This document shows positions 1 to 12,180 of a stretch of DNA of 64,000 nt, in pieces. Origin of the DNA: Isoetes taiwanensis (taxonomy: Eukaryota > Streptophyta > Lycopodiopsida > Isoetales > Isoetaceae); the NCBI GenBank assembly GCA_021234155.1, contig JAJEKV010000326.1, forward strand, positions 186,001-250,000, given 5' to 3'. Position numbers and translations under genes: made by a program. The notes beneath the pieces are model-generated. The model made no database searches, was not told the origin of the DNA, and saw nothing but the letters and a program-made list of their open reading frames with translations. Position 1 is the stretch's first letter. Each line of letters begins with the position of its first letter.

Positions 1-147
1 TTCAAGAAGACAAGAAGATCGGAGTTTCTCCAATACTTGGTCAAGTGGAAACACTTGCCGGTGGAAGACGCAACATGGGTACTTAAGAGAGATCTGATAA
101 AGCAGTACCCACAGTCGATTTGTGTAGATTTATGTCTTGATAGCTAA
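1..147 (+). CDS. Ty3/gypsy polyprotein C-terminus (integrase chromodomain), partial
   Basis: Frame 1 is open from the first base to a TAA at 145-147. It encodes the typical chromodomain core: a Leu-Val-Lys-Trp-Lys strand (residues 13-17) followed by the Pro-x-Glu-Asp-Ala-Thr-Trp segment (20-26) and a terminal helix. In complete elements this domain follows the integrase catalytic core and binds modified histone tails. The start lies outside the window, so length and integrity cannot be judged. No frame disruption is seen in the visible part. Confidence 0.8.
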   Translation, partial: FKKTRRSEFLQYLVKWKHLPVEDATWVLKRDLIKQYPQSICVDLCLDS

Positions 148-973
148 GAATAATCTACGCATGCAACCTATGCTAGGTATGGGTTGCATGCGTTGTTACC
201 GATGCTAGGACGTGGTGTAATGTCAATGTAGGCATGACCGCTGTTCCGCTTGGGAAGTCTACTTCTGTCCCACGGAAGTAGACGACCTCGAGAGATAAGA
301 GGTCATTCAGGAATGCATTGATAGGGAAAGCACCTCTAGCCAATGCCGGGGAGGGGGGACACTATCCTTCACGCCCTCCATATCTGAAAAGGACCCCATC
401 CTCCCATTTGGGCAACTAAAGGTGTAGGCATGGCGCCATATAGGCATTATAGGGATTTGTCTCTCCACGACCACGATGGAAGAAGCATCCTCTTCCTACG
501 CCGGGAGATTAGCCATGCATTCACGTAGATAGTTGGGGTGGTTCCCTTATATAACCAAATTTATAAATAATTAAAATGGTACTGACGTAGTGTCGACCTG
601 CAGGCCAATAGAACGCTCCGGAGGGCAAGGAGGTCGAGCTACGAAGACTTGCAACACAAATTTTGTTCGAATGTGTTGCAAGGAATGAAGAGTACCTCAA
701 AGAATAATTGTATATATTAAAATATTGATAAACTAAAATATTGTGATAAGTGAAACTAATGGGTAACTTGTTGTAATGACATACGGATTGATAAGTTATT
801 TGATTGAATAATGGTATAATAATGTTCTAAAAATATTACCTTAAGGCAATCCTAATAAATGTGTAAGTATGATAACAGTATATCGTATGCATCAAGTTGA
901 TTGCAGGTTAGGAAGATCCCAAGGTGGGGAGACCCACGATGCTGCGGACAACATCATTTTAGGGTGGGGAGAA

Positions 974-2465
974 TGTGGCGTTCGATGCGATATACGGTCT
1001 CAAGGCGTATACCGTCTTGCTGCAAATCGGCACGCGTACCGCCATTCAATCGGCGGTGTGCGCCCGACGTGTAGCCAAGCAAGTGGCCCTAGGGGGCAAC
1101 TTGCAAGGGTGCGCACACTTAGTAATGTGCGCACTTTAAACCTTTAACCAATTAAAGGCAGACCAAGGGTCATAGAAACCCTAAATCTAACTTATAGCCT
1201 ATGTAAGGCAACCAAACCCTAATTCTTCTCTTTTCGTCCACGAACCTTCCAAGCTCCAGTTCGCGCGCCTCAAGAGTCAAATCCGACTCGCAAAGATCTG
1301 CCCGCGGCGCTCTAGCTCGTCGATTCCCTTCCAACCGCATCCCCAAGCGAGCAGTGACATGGGCGATTGGGATCAAGAGGAGTGAACCGGGGATCTGGTA
1401 TTTAGTCGATTTAATAGCCTAAACCGTATTACAGCCATCGAACCAATAGGTTTAGCCTATTAAATTGCCCTTAGTAGCCAAGCAGATCCCCAGACTGGCC
1501 CTAACTCTATGATATAGATTAGATCTTATTCTTTAGTTCTATGATGATGTGATGGATGGATGATTTCTGTGGACTCATTGTATTGGGAAGGGGGGTAGAG
1601 ACCTACAACTTAGTAGTTGATGCTCCTAGCTAGCCTCCTTAGCACACTGTAATTTCGGCCTGTGTACAAGAACCACACCAGGTTGTGGGTGAAGGGGCAG
1701 GACCGGCTCGAAGGAGGTTCGTGTTCGACTCTTGACCAATCCCTACGGTGTGTAAAGTCTCTGGGGGATCATAGTGGACTAGGTCTAATGGCTTGCCACC
1801 GAGTGTGGGCAAGGCATGGGCTCATTGCCGTGGGGTGATCGTCACTCTCCGGTGGGTTCAAGTCGAATAAGGCGGTGACCCTCTAGTCACCTTGAGTCGG
1901 CATGGAGATCTCTGGAGGGAGTGATCCCTACCTGCTCCATCGGAACTAGGGAGATGCAACCCATGAATAGTCCCTTTGGCTATGCATCCGGGGAGACTCT
2001 GGTCCAGGTCCCAACACTCTTCAACCTACTACGCAAAGTGTGTGCGGGGAGGGGCGGATGGAGTGGACAACCCTATGCCATGTTCTCATGCCAGCCAAAT
2101 CCATTGTCATGAATTGCATGCGCAATGAACTCTACGGAGACCCAAGCGTCGGTCATTCCACGGAGTTCGAGCCTTGGGTAGGAACCCATATGTATTGTCT
2201 TTGATCTTTGTCTATGCAGATGTTGATGTACCACCCTTCGAGGTGGATATGTGATGATGTTGTATACTGACATGTATGTTTACGCTTCCGCAGCTAGGTA
2301 GGCCCTGAGGGAGACGGGGTAAAATGACCCCTTCATTCTTCCCACTGGAACTCATTACGGTTGCAGTGATATGTGGAGGGCCCTGTATCAGCATGGAGCT
2401 GGTATGGGGGATGAACTCATGTTTGTATACGGTGAGTGCACCGTATACGAGTAGGGGACGTCACA
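974..2465 (+). repeat. 3' LTR of the Ty3/gypsy element
   Basis: The boundaries rest on terminal inverted ends (TGTGGCGT and ACGTCACA, one mismatch when paired) and a purine-rich tract ending immediately before 974. The length is 1492 bp. The LTR is non-coding; the short open frames inside it have no recognisable product. Both ends carry a GTATAC/ATATACGG-type motif, and near the right end there is a strong palindrome (2425-2448). Confidence 0.7.
2425..2448. repeat. Perfect inverted repeat near the LTR end
   Basis: Two 10-base arms, GTATACGGTG and CACCGTATAC, flank a 4-base loop. The palindrome lies 17 bases inside the 3' end of the LTR. A role in RNA 3'-end formation or integrase recognition is possible but not shown. 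Confidence 0.7.
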
Positions 2466-2470
2466 CTTTT

Positions 2471-5126
2471 CTTTGTGCAATGGATTCCTCATATTGATGG
2501 TCCCTTTTTACAGCCGTGCCTAAAGATCCCTCTTTTATTTTGATAGACTCTGCTTTATCCACATTATGTAAAAGTCTTGGAACGGCTGTACATCCAAGAA
2601 CATGTGCTAGATTTGCAGCCTTACTAAATTAACATGCCATCCAAGTTTATTCCTTGTGATTTTATAGAAGTGACATCAAGGACACTCGTGTACCTACATA
2701 GTTCACAAAGGATTAGGCTTCATTTTCTCTGCACCTATATAAAATCCCACTATGGACTTTAAGAAGAAAATAAGAACTTTATCTTGTTGTACAGCCCAGA
2801 ACTCAAAACAAGGCTACAACTAATGCAGCAACCTGAAGATTCCATACGTACAATGCGGGAGGAGGCATGGCAAAAATGTGATACGATGAAAGCTTTATAG
2901 GAATAGATGTTATGTCAAAGAGCACATACAAGGCAATTTCAACCTTGCACTGCATAATATAACTTCAGAAAAAAGGCCACTTTCTTTCTCTACAAGGTGC
3001 CGCTAAACAACGTACCTTCACAAATAAAACACAAAGCAGAGATTTGATACCTCCTCTAGCGAGTCTGATCTCCTTTGTAATGCACAATGAATTTTAACAT
3101 CCAAAGGTTCATTGGCATCAGCTTTTTGTTCGCACGATGGACCTTCCTCAGCCTCATATACGTGAAATGTATTTGAAAACTGGACAGAAGAAATGAGAAC
3201 ATGCTGACTTTGCAGAGCGAAGGAATGTCACCACAAACAAGATGCTCAACTCTTAACATGATAGAGAACCTTGAGCTGCTTCATGTTTGAAGTGGATACA
3301 TAAACTAGAAAGGAAGTTGGAAAAGTGGAAGAGATGCTTTATTTCTGTCTTCTTTAATCTGAAACATTGGTGGGTTGGTTGGTTGGTTGGTTGGTGACTT
3401 CATGGTAATGAAGACAACCATAAAGGGTGTATGTCATTATTACGATCATGTCTTATCTGCCACATCAGATTTGTGCTTACAATTGATTATCCTAACACTC
3501 TTCCTTCCACCTCTATTGGAAACGCAAAATATCATCAGGCCAATTCCACACTTCACTTCTATCAAGAAATGGCAAGTCCTTTGATTCTTCATCTGTTGCA
3601 AGACTTGTTTTGCACATTCAGTCACAAGTACCAAATAGACAGGTAGATCTGGAAAACTTTTCTAAGCATCATGATCTAGAAGAAATGCCTCAATTTCAAG
3701 CCAGCATTTAGAATCTACTCAATACCATATGGACATTCCTCAGTTTACAAACAAAAGCTTGCGTACCATATTCCTGAAGCCTTGGTGACTTTCTCATGTG
3801 CATTAAGAGCTCCATTTAAAATGCCAGATTTAACATCAAGCTGATGCATATCCCAGTCACTCAAGCAAAGGCAAAGGTAGAACGGATGGTAGGGAATCCT
3901 TGCGACTGGTGGATATACTTCGTCAGGTCAAAATTACTTGAATCTTTCTTTCTGCTTGCTAATGCATCATCACACTTGACAGATGTGAACAAAAAGACAG
4001 TAAGCAGAAACTGCATTTCTTCATTTAACTTAATAGTGAGTGGCAATGTGCCTAAACAATGCAAAAGTAGTTCCACTATAACAACAAGAAGAAAAATGCC
4101 ATCCACCCATTTTACAATAGAATCCAAATATGACAATTTCAATTTCTCCTTAGTGAGGGGATGAATGTTAGGTGGTACGACAGCCATCCAAGAGTCTACG
4201 TTTAGAATTTAGAAAAAGCCAGGATTTGCAATGCAGAAGCTTGGATGGCTAATGTGAAAAAATCAAGGAATATTAAGACCATGCAAACAAGAACTGTTCG
4301 CCATATACTTTCTAGAAGTTGAAGCATCATCAATAGCCATCCAAAAGTCCATTTAGCAGTGAAAATAAATGAAATTCACACCTTTCAATTCCAACTGTAC
4401 ATGGCATAGTACTGTCTAGAACTACAAGAGACCCATTTAGGAGACACATTCAAAAAACAATACCACCAAGGGATGTTCCTTATGGGAAAATGGAGACAAA
4501 AAAATCATTCAGCTTTAAAAGTTATCTAACAAAAACAGCTACTAAGTTTACCAATAAAATCCAGACTATCTTTAAGAAGCCCAAGTCTTTAGTAAAAATC
4601 TTTTGAGACATGGTGCCTTATAACCAATTTGCTCGAAGTGGTAAAACCATGATGTGCTTTGCAGGTGACCAAAAGAAGCAGTTTATGGGCAATCCCCTGA
4701 CAGAGTTAACAAGTCATCGTTTTCCTAAGTTATTGAAAGAGGATTGCTTAGCTTGAGCATTTGCTTAAGGAAGCTTCTTATAAGCTGCCACAACTTGCAT
4801 ATATTTCTATAAGAGCATTCTACCCAGAATTACTATTACACATCATTAACCAAGTATGGTTCCATTTACCTTGAATAATTGCTACCTGTGTGCCACCACA
4901 GACATCAAGTATACTGTAACAGGAATTTTTCACTTGCAGTAAATATCCCAACTAAGTGCTCACCTGTGGTTGAGTCTATACAACAATCCCATTTTCAGAA
5001 GAATAGATATCCCAACTGAAGCTCTCACTCATGATTGAGTCTGTAGCAATCCCATTTTTAAAAAAGTTACCGTATTCACAACATATGGTGTGAAAAACTG
5101 GTTGAATGTCGTATAACTTTTGTTTG
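2471..5126. other. Intergenic DNA without a recognisable gene
   Basis: About 2.6 kb of AT-rich sequence with short open frames on both strands, none resembling a known protein. It contains a (GGTT)n run near 3367-3396 and a local tandem duplication at 4941-5059. Part of its right end may be the 3' untranslated region of the minus-strand F-box gene that stops at 5127. Confidence 0.5.
4941..5059. repeat. Two-copy tandem duplication of about 60 bp
   Basis: 4941-4995 and 5004-5059 share the order ATATCCCAACT, GCTCTCAC/GCTCACC, GATTGAGTCT and CAATCCCATTTT. They are imperfect copies just downstream of the F-box stop codon. Confidence 0.6.
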
Positions 5127-6191
5127 TTACCAAAGATGGCAGAGATTGCCATAGATAGCTTCAAAAGAAGCAAGCCATGTGGTCACTCCACGAGACCACT
5201 CCAAGATTATTGAGGCAGCACTCTTATTACGAGAGTTGGTACCATGGCATTCTATCTTCACATATAACTTATGCTCCACCTCTTTGATGGAACTTATTGT
5301 TAAAACATATTGAGTATGTCCTGTTATAGGGCAGACTTGTGGCACCACAATCGCACCCAGTGGTTCTAGTTTTGTTATTGAACTCTTCATTTCCACAACG
5401 AACATTTCAAGCCTCTTATGGTTATCCATATTTTGGAGCAACAAGAGTTGTCCTTTGAATAATCCCAACATAGATGCCCTACATGATGAAGATTGTAGGG
5501 TTGCAACATGTCGAAGAAAAGTACCTATTTTGAAGTCATACGAAAATAGATTCTTCGCTTCCCTATCTAAAACATAGCATAAATTTCCTTTCACTACTGG
5601 AGACATAAAAGCAGCATTTCCTAGTTCTTCCTGATCTTGGTCTGCTCTGCCCCATTCGTCTTTCTTGGAATCATAGACTGCAACATAGCAGGGAGTGGCG
5701 AAGAAGACCATAACTTTATAATTCTTATTATCTACCCAAAGAGCAATTTCGATAAGGCGATTGTGGCTATTTGCACCTTGCATATCAAATGGAAACTCAC
5801 TTTGTATATCACATGGCAACTCACTTGTAAATGGCTTTGTCCAAATGTTAGAGGACAAGACCATAATCCACCTCGAGTGGCGAGGCTCCCAGTATACAAG
5901 GGCCAGGTAAGTGAGCTGGACGGTTATGTTGAAAATAGCCACAGATTGGAGATAGCGGGTGTCGATATGCAAGGCTGGATCTATAAAACGTTCTACTGGA
6001 AAATTACAAAACTGGCCTTTTAGGAACGCTTCAGTGCGTGTCCAACCTCCGTTGAAGTATGTGAGCTTTAGGTTGAGAACGTCCGACAGCACCAGCGTTT
6101 TCCACTGCTTGCAAACTCGAAAAGCACAACGCAGTTCCGGCAAATCTAGCTTCCGCAGCACCGCTCGCACAAGATCATCGGGGAGCTCCAT
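5127..6191 (-). CDS. F-box protein
   Basis: The predicted protein has 354 residues. Residues 1-40 form an F-box: Leu-Pro-Asp-Asp at the start, a hydrophobic helix with Leu-Pro-Glu-Leu, then a Cys-Lys-Gln-Trp-Lys segment. F-box proteins bind SKP1 and act as substrate receptors of SCF ubiquitin ligases. The remaining 300 residues show repeated short beta-strand blocks with aromatic residues (for example the Trp-Glu-Pro-Arg and Tyr-Asp-Ser-Lys-Lys-Asp-Glu-Trp stretches), as in kelch-like or F-box-associated propeller domains of plants, but no subfamily could be assigned. I chose the ATG at 6191, which places the F-box at the N-terminus. An upstream in-frame GTG (6218) is not a plausible eukaryotic start. 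A weak TATA-like AATAAAAG lies at 6225-6232 on the minus strand. The gene is intronless, which is common in this family. The substrate is unknown. Confidence 0.8.
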   Translation of the reverse strand: MELPDDLVRAVLRKLDLPELRCAFRVCKQWKTLVLSDVLNLKLTYFNGGWTRTEAFLKGQFCNFPVERFIDPALHIDTRYLQSVAIFNITVQLTYLALVYWEPRHSRWIMVLSSNIWTKPFTSELPCDIQSEFPFDMQGANSHNRLIEIALWVDNKNYKVMVFFATPCYVAVYDSKKDEWGRADQDQEELGNAAFMSPVVKGNLCYVLDREAKNLFSYDFKIGTFLRHVATLQSSSCRASMLGLFKGQLLLLQNMDNHKRLEMFVVEMKSSITKLEPLGAIVVPQVCPITGHTQYVLTISSIKEVEHKLYVKIECHGTNSRNKSAASIILEWSRGVTTWLASFEAIYGNLCHLW

Positions 6192-6779
6192 TTCCTTTTC
6201 TATCCATCGCCAACGCACTTCCCCCTTTTATTCTAGGGGAGGGTGCCCTTTTTTTTTCGCCCTTTTTTTGCCGCCCACCGTTGGACCCTTTTACACCCAC
6301 CTGTTTTCTCCTTTAGACCTCCCAAATTTGGATCTCCAACGCCTTTGGCGACGGAGCATTAGTTCGGATGTCTATTCCATCGTGCAGCAGCAGGGAGGAG
6401 CTTTGGCAAGGCTGCCATCAGGTTTGTTTTTTTTTCTAACTCTTCATCACATTCGTTTGGTTTTGTACTTCGAAACCTCCTCCATCAGACTGGTTATATA
6501 TATATCCTTGGTTTTCCTTGTATCAGTTTCATCACACTAGCTAGTTATGCTTGATCTATACTTGTACCACTGTAGCAGTCCTCGACAATCTTCTGTTCAA
6601 TACAGGTGCGTTGACCTTGTTATCCAGTCCTCTGTTTATCTATCACTTCGACATAGAACACATGCTTTGCGACCTGTCAGTCACTTTAGTCAGAGAATAA
6701 AATATTGATCTTATTGCTCTGTAGCCCAATTCACAAACAGGAATTGACAGTGTCCTCTAAACAAAATTTTAGTTTATAG

Positions 6780-7776
6780 CTCCCCAATATGTTAGCACCA
6801 TTTCGAGACCTCTTTAAGGATGGAGGAATTCATCATGTGCTTCATCATGTGCCTGTGAGTGTTGAAGGCCAAGCTCAGTGCATCAGGTTGCTAGAGGTAC
6901 TTAAGAAAAAGACTTATGCTATTCAAAAGTCACATTTTTCTTGTAATTGGATAGAAAGATCACATATCCATATAAGATTGTAGTGAGACATGACTTATTA
7001 TTTCCTTACTAGCATATATGGTTAGCCTACTAATGATATTGCCAGGGAAATGATGTGAGTTAAATGTTGGACAAATTCTTAGCTTTTGGTGCTGCAATAC
7101 GTTATGATCAACTACAAATATTCTGTGGATAATACTTAAATGCAGCTTTTAGAGTTAACAAAATACTTATATGAGGGCATACAGATTTTGATCAATTCTG
7201 ATAGATATATTCTGGATCTTGCCTGCTTGACCACAACTGCAAAGAGGATTATTTTCTGGGAATATTATTTTTACAGCAAAATGGAAAGAGATAATCTTAG
7301 TTAACTATATTATGAAGTTTTATGCTATGGAACCGTACTTGGAGCAAATATTACACCATGGTTTCTTCCATGTAATATTGTTGTTGATGATATTCAATAG
7401 TGACCGTTTCATCTTCTATGATTTTGGTATGATGTGCAGGTACTGTGATCCTCTTGTTGTTGGGTCAAGGATCTCTATTTCAGCTAGTGTTACATGGCTA
7501 ATTAATGATGATATTGTTATCTTTGAACTGTGACTAGATTGAAAATATTCCAATCATGCACACCTGTTGCCTGCAGCATTAGTCCAAATATCAGGGATGG
7601 AGTTTATGAAAAGGACCCTGATAAGGTTGGTCTATGAAATGAATATCAAGAGTATCAATAGATATTACTTTTCAGCATTCCATAGTTTTTGAAGCTGCTA
7701 GTGATTAAATTACCATTCAAGGTATTTGAAGAGGGAGAAAAGGAGCCGAACAAGAAATTGCGTCTTGCAGCAATAG
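6780..7776 (+). CDS. Exon-like blocks of an unrecognised spliced gene
   Basis: Three blocks look like coding exons with consensus splice sites. 6780-6896 follows a TTTATAG acceptor, is open for 39 codons and ends GAG|GTAC. 7577-7625 follows TGCCTGCAG and ends AAG|GTTGG. 7722-7776 follows CATTCAAG and ends ATAG|GTATG. The last two join in frame into a charged peptide containing Ile-Arg-Asp-Gly-Val-Tyr-Glu-Lys-Asp-Pro-Asp-Lys. The first encodes a His-rich segment after Phe-Arg-Asp-Leu-Phe-Lys-Asp-Gly-Gly. The first and second blocks do not join in frame directly, so an exon is missing or the locus is a relic. I do not recognise the family. The locus would diverge from the F-box gene. Confidence 0.3.
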
Positions 7777-9483
7777 GTATGGCAGCATTCTGGTTAAATG
7801 TTTTAGTTCTGGCTTCTTCTAGAGTGTAATATGGTGTGTATAATGCACGCTTACTATTTGTGATATTATTGCGTACTACCAGAAACACACAATAGTTGTA
7901 ACTAGCGTACTTCGACCAAACCCAAACCCAAGTTGTAGTTGTAGTTGCACTTGCTAGAGTCTCAAACCCAAGTCAATATACATGAAATTATGTCCATGCA
8001 AAACTTGCTGAAGGAGAGATGGCCTTTATCTATATTATGCAATGCGGTAAGATGCCAAATACATTCACTTTCTTAAGCATCTTAAATTATAGCAGGACAG
8101 GATCTTATGGAAACAAGATTATGCATCTAATATGTATGGAAACAAGATTAGCATGGAATGAATGGGCAGTTGTGCTAATGGCTGGTTCACAATGTTGGCA
8201 AAACTAGTAAAGCTGCTAATTTCGCAGCACAAAAAGGGGAATTATTATATCAAAGGATTTTTTTGGCTATGCAGTTTGTAAAGTGAATCAATAGGCGCAA
8301 GAATTATCCTCGATTTCTGTTTTTTGTGAATTGAATAATTATAATAAATAAAAGCTTTGGGACAATAGCATTTGCTATTGAGGGTTCAAACCCCTTATGT
8401 TATTTAAATGTTCTCCTGTTATGACTTTTCTACAGAAAAATAGTTGTCGCAATTGTGGTAAAAATGAATGTTACCTCAGCAAGTAGGCAGTTAGCCATTA
8501 ATCCCATGTGGGCAATTAAAGGTCCCCGTGTAGGCATTTGATAGAGTGATCTATTGAAGGGCAATTAATGGTCTATTGAAGGGAGGATCAAATTAACGTC
8601 CCACCTTAAAACCTTCGTAGCGAACTCCAAATATGTCAGAAACTCTAGTATTTAGTATGAAATGAAAGCTAAAGAGGCAAATTTCACCATGGTATGTTAA
8701 AATGGGAAGTTAAAAAAAACTTAGCCCATCATAATAAAATTTGTTTCCTTAAGTGGGTGCTTCATGGTCACCCTCCCCTACTTCACTTTTTGCCTTTTCG
8801 TTACCAAGCACCCTATCCATATGTTAATACACATCAGCTGAATTTATTCTAAGGCTTAGATTCCACTGGCGGATGTTAGTGCCTGGCCTTTAGCAACAAG
8901 CCGACAAATGCACCGATTTTTAACTTCCGGAGTTACAGCATGATTCCACCAACAGAGGTAGTTTAGATTTGGGGAGAGGATGTGGAGCATCGGGCAAAGG
9001 CTGGGAAAGCGATAAACTGCGGGATACCTGTCAGGGGATTGAACCAGACAATTTGATTGGAAGAAATTGCCGGGATTAGGATTCTTGACACGAACTCCTC
9101 ATCTCCTTCGGATTTGCTCCACGATTTGAGTTCACATCGAGAATATTGCTCTGGTGAAATCAAGCAACGACAGTTTCAATTTTTTTAAGGGAGGCACTTC
9201 CGGTGAAAAAGAGAACTGTCACTTGATGCAGTGGAATCTCACCCTAATTTCCAAGCATGCGGCCATGGAAATTTGAAAACCCAGAAAATTGCCTGGAGCT
9301 TGATTCGTGGTTCCTTCAGGCGTGATTTTTTCCCTCCTGCTATGGCTATGCTGTCGATATACGTTTCCTTCCAATCCGGATCCAACTCTGTGCAGATTCT
9401 TGTGTTGCTAGCATATTTTAAGTTTGCCCTATGGGGACAAATCTTCGTTCATGTGGGTTTTTGGCATATTCTAGGTATATGTT
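7777..9483. other. Non-coding stretch
   Basis: No supported gene was found. The region is AT-rich with scattered short open frames. Near 8383 a GGGTTCAAACCCC block resembles a tRNA B box but lacks the rest of a tRNA fold. Around 9418-9490 there is a diverged copy of the short repeat also seen at 55075 and 60932. Confidence 0.4.
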
Positions 9484-10561
9484 AGTATGAGTATAATCCA
9501 TGAAATTGCTACGAGACAAATGAAGAACTAAAATTTTCTATCATCCATACGTAATGACCTATTGGTCCATACTGCGTTTTTGAAATACAGGTCATTAAAG
9601 GCTAACAATGTGACATTGAACTAAAAGGTATGCTCACCCAACTTAATTTTATCATCCAAGAATAATGAATGGCCGGAATATGAGGTTGAAATGAAATGCC
9701 TAGTGGTGGGATAATAGAACCAAAAGATATGCTCACACAACTTGTTATTAGTGATACTACCAAACAAAAATATGGTCATACTATTAAAACAAAGATGAGT
9801 GATCAAACATAATCACTTACTTGTTTATTGTCCACATCTCAAATAGGCCCATTCCATAAAAGTCAACCTTGAGAATGATGGATAACTGACTAAAAAACTT
9901 GTTTCAAACATATTTCTAGAAGTGTTGGTCGGTTTCTAACTTATTGACTTTAGGGAGTCCAAGCATCTTCTTTTCTTGTCCAAGTAGCACCAACTAGCAT
10001 AAATTATGTTTCTTGGGGTGGAAAATTGGCTCCTATCTTTGGCGGTTGTGACTTTGAACATCCCCTTGTGTTTGAGGATGTTTGTCCTTTGATCAAGAGA
10101 AAGAGAGAAATCAAAGACAACTTTGTATTACACCTTACGTTGAATATCCGTTCCAAATCAAAAAGACATACTTGAGAAAAAATATATATCAGGCAAATTA
10201 TAAAAAGCTTTCCTCTTAACACCATGATTATAAAATCACAACTATCATGTAATTGGTCGGCCAATCACTTGACTAATCTAAATAAAAATGAAAATCAAGT
10301 TCACGTCCTTGTTGGCAAGGGAATATCATCACCTTGAGAGTGTGGGAATGTGGATAACTTATTATTATACTTTATGATGACTTTCAATTTGTGTTATATT
10401 GTGATTCTATGGAAATAAACCACATTATAATATTTGTAACATATCTGGACAAATTTGACTTAGGAAGTTAAGCATCTTAGAGGTAATGTTAATTAGAACA
10501 CTAATATTATATTTGTATTTCATTTAAGGATGATAACCCATATATATTCCTTATGACTTCA

Positions 10562-11603
10562 ATTCTAGAATGGGACTCGCAAGAAACCAACAAACCGCGA
10601 TAGATAGGCTTCTCATTCATCTCAGCAGATTTTCTACAATGGTGGGATGGGTAGTAGCCACATCGCGAACTACCCACGAAAAATAAAGGAAAATCCAATT
10701 AGATCATTTGGACCCAAAAAAAAATACAATGCTAATAGATGAGTGGTCGATGTACTGCCGAAAGCTTATCACATAGGGATTAAAAAACCCGCCCTTTCGG
10801 GTTTTGAGGAAAACCCTAGTGATAAGCGCCGAAGAAGGGGCTTAGACAAACGTAAGGCATAGAATCGCTCCCAAAAACCCCGCATGGAGAAGTCGAAGCA
10901 GATGGCTTCGCCAACTTTGTACACGCACATCACCAACACAACAAACGAGAAAACATACCCGAGAATAGCATCACCCCGGCGGGTGGAAAAAAGCATCACC
11001 CGGCGGGTGGAAAAATATGATAAACGGAACTTGTACAAAATATAATAAACAAAGAAGGGGAGGGTGGGTTCAAGAGAATAAGGATGCTGAGAGAAGAGGA
11101 AGCGCCGATGAGTTGTGGATGGCTAAACGCCACCTGAAATAGTTCGAATTCCCAACCGTAAGCAGGGCATGCCGCCCGCGATGCATGCATGACATGCATG
11201 CTCGTCCCATTCTAGAATGGCGATCAGATGTCACCGGATCGATGCGATTCTAGAATGGGACTAAGAAGAAACCAACAAACCGCCTGACTACCGGAGAACT
11301 TCCTTACAAACTAGGATCGAGGGGCGAAGGTCGCGGGGCCGAGGCCAAAGGCGGTAAAAGGATAGCAAGAAAGATCGCCAAATTGGCTAAACCCAGTAGA
11401 AGAAGCCCCTCCCCCACTTCGGAAACAATTCAAGAGAATAAGGTAATCTGCGAGAGAAGAGGAAAGCCAATGAGTTGTGGATGCGTAAACGCACGAAATA
11501 GTCGAATTCCCAACCGAGCGGGCATGCGCCCCGCCAAGATGCATGCATGACATGCATGCTCGTCCCATTCTAGAATGGCGATCCGATGTCTCGGATCGAT
11601 GCG
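10562..11603 (-). mobile_element. Structured dimeric element, copy 1
   Basis: The insert interrupts dispersed repeat A. Comparison with the uninterrupted copy near 48770 places it between CTTCA and ATTGTATTGAATATC. It consists of two head-to-tail units, 10562-11246 (685 bp) and 11247-11603 (357 bp). Each begins ATTCTAGAATGGGACT and ends CGGATCGATGCG, and another ATT follows the last unit. The units share about 33 bp at one end and about 178 bp at the other, but differ in the middle. Hairpins lie at 10649-10675 and 10764-10827. Read on the minus strand, part of unit 1 (10688-10827) resembles the 3' untranslated end of the LINE at 26.4-26.5 kb, so the sense strand is probably minus. No open reading frame is convincing. 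Confidence 0.6.
10764..10827 (-). other. Conserved nested RNA-like hairpin in the dimeric element
   Basis: Nested arms pair TTATCAC (10766-10772) with GTGATAA (10819-10825), TAGGG (10774-10778) with CCCTA (10814-10818), and AAAACCC (10784-10790) with GGGTTTT (10799-10805). The second copy has TTATCGC with GCGATAA at the same place (15383-15389 and 15434-15440). That is a compensatory A-T to G-C change, and supports selection on, or an ancestral role of, the folded form. Confidence 0.6.
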
Positions 11604-12049
11604 ATTGTATTGAATATCTCGACTTGCTGATGACATTGTGGTTCTATGGAACTAAACCATATTACATTATTTTTGTAACCTATCTATATTAAACAAAGAA
11701 ATTTGGTTTAGGAAGTTAAGCTTCTTAAAGGAAATGTTATTTAGAACACTAATTTTATATTTGTATTTCATTTTAGGGTGCACCATACCAAAGGAAGGTG
11801 TTTATGAGTGTGGGTGTGCGCATGCATGGGTGCGAGGGAGGGAGTGTGTTGAATTGAGTTTTGTCATCTTTTAAGGGCAAGAGAGAATAGTTGTCAACAT
11901 TCCATGGGGCAAAAACGAGGATAATCAGGGGAAAGTGAGAGATCTTTTCTGTGATACACTGAGAATAGATGCTCATGTTGTAGATGTCTACTCGATAGGA
12001 AGAAAGGACGACCATTAGCGGCGGCTTAGGTGGGATCAACTCAACATAA

Positions 12050-12180
12050 CAGACTCATATGCGAGTGAATGCCGGATAGTTCTAAATAGTGTGACATTTG
12101 TCCTCAATGATGCCATGTTGGCAACACTGACAAATCTTGTCCTCACGCACCTCCCGAGCTCATCTGCCTGTCTCGGCTCG
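12050..12180 (-). mobile_element. LINE C-terminal remnant
   Basis: On the minus strand a short open stretch reads Arg-Glu-Asp-Lys-Ile-Cys-x2-Cys, then a Gly and Glu-Asp, then Cys-His, and after one stop Pro-Ala-Phe. This matches the Cys/His motif that ends LINE ORF2 proteins. It is a fragment only. The region between it and 13050, including a 135-codon minus-strand open frame at 12356-12763, has no recognised product. Confidence 0.4.

Larger units (their letters stand above)
1..2465 (+). mobile_element. Ty3/gypsy chromovirus, 3' portion
   Basis: The window opens inside the pol gene of an LTR retrotransposon. It contains the last 48 codons of pol, an 826-bp untranslated spacer, a purine-rich tract (961-973) and a 3' LTR running from TGTGGCG to CGTCACA. 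A chromodomain at the C-terminus of the integrase is the hallmark of plant chromoviruses, where it guides integration toward marked chromatin. The 5' LTR, gag, protease, RT and most of the integrase lie upstream of the window. The expected 5-bp target duplication on this side would be CTTTT (2466-2470), but its partner is not visible. Confidence 0.8.
9484..11795 (+). repeat. Dispersed repeat A, copy 1 (interrupted)
   Basis: 9484-10561 and 11604-11795 together match, in reverse orientation, the block at about 48560-50145. Landmarks shared by both copies include the GTATGAGTATAAT start, the GACCTATTGGTCC segment, the CTAGAAGTGTTGGTCGGT segment and the GAAGTTAAGC(A/T)TCTTA segment. No coding capacity is evident and no transposon class is assigned. 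The copy is split by the structured element at 10562-11603. Repeat A at 48.5 kb lacks that insert and gives the empty-site sequence. Confidence 0.7.

Noticed and set aside
3844-4187. Overlapping frames of about 107 codons on both strands
   Set aside because: There are no domain features, and both strands are open in the same low-complexity DNA.
5637-6540. Plus-strand frames opposite the F-box gene
   Set aside because: They are shadows of the minus-strand F-box coding sequence.
8340-8400. tRNA gene or tRNA-derived SINE
   Set aside because: Only a B-box-like GGGTTCAAACCCC is present; there is no A box, anticodon arm or acceptor stem.
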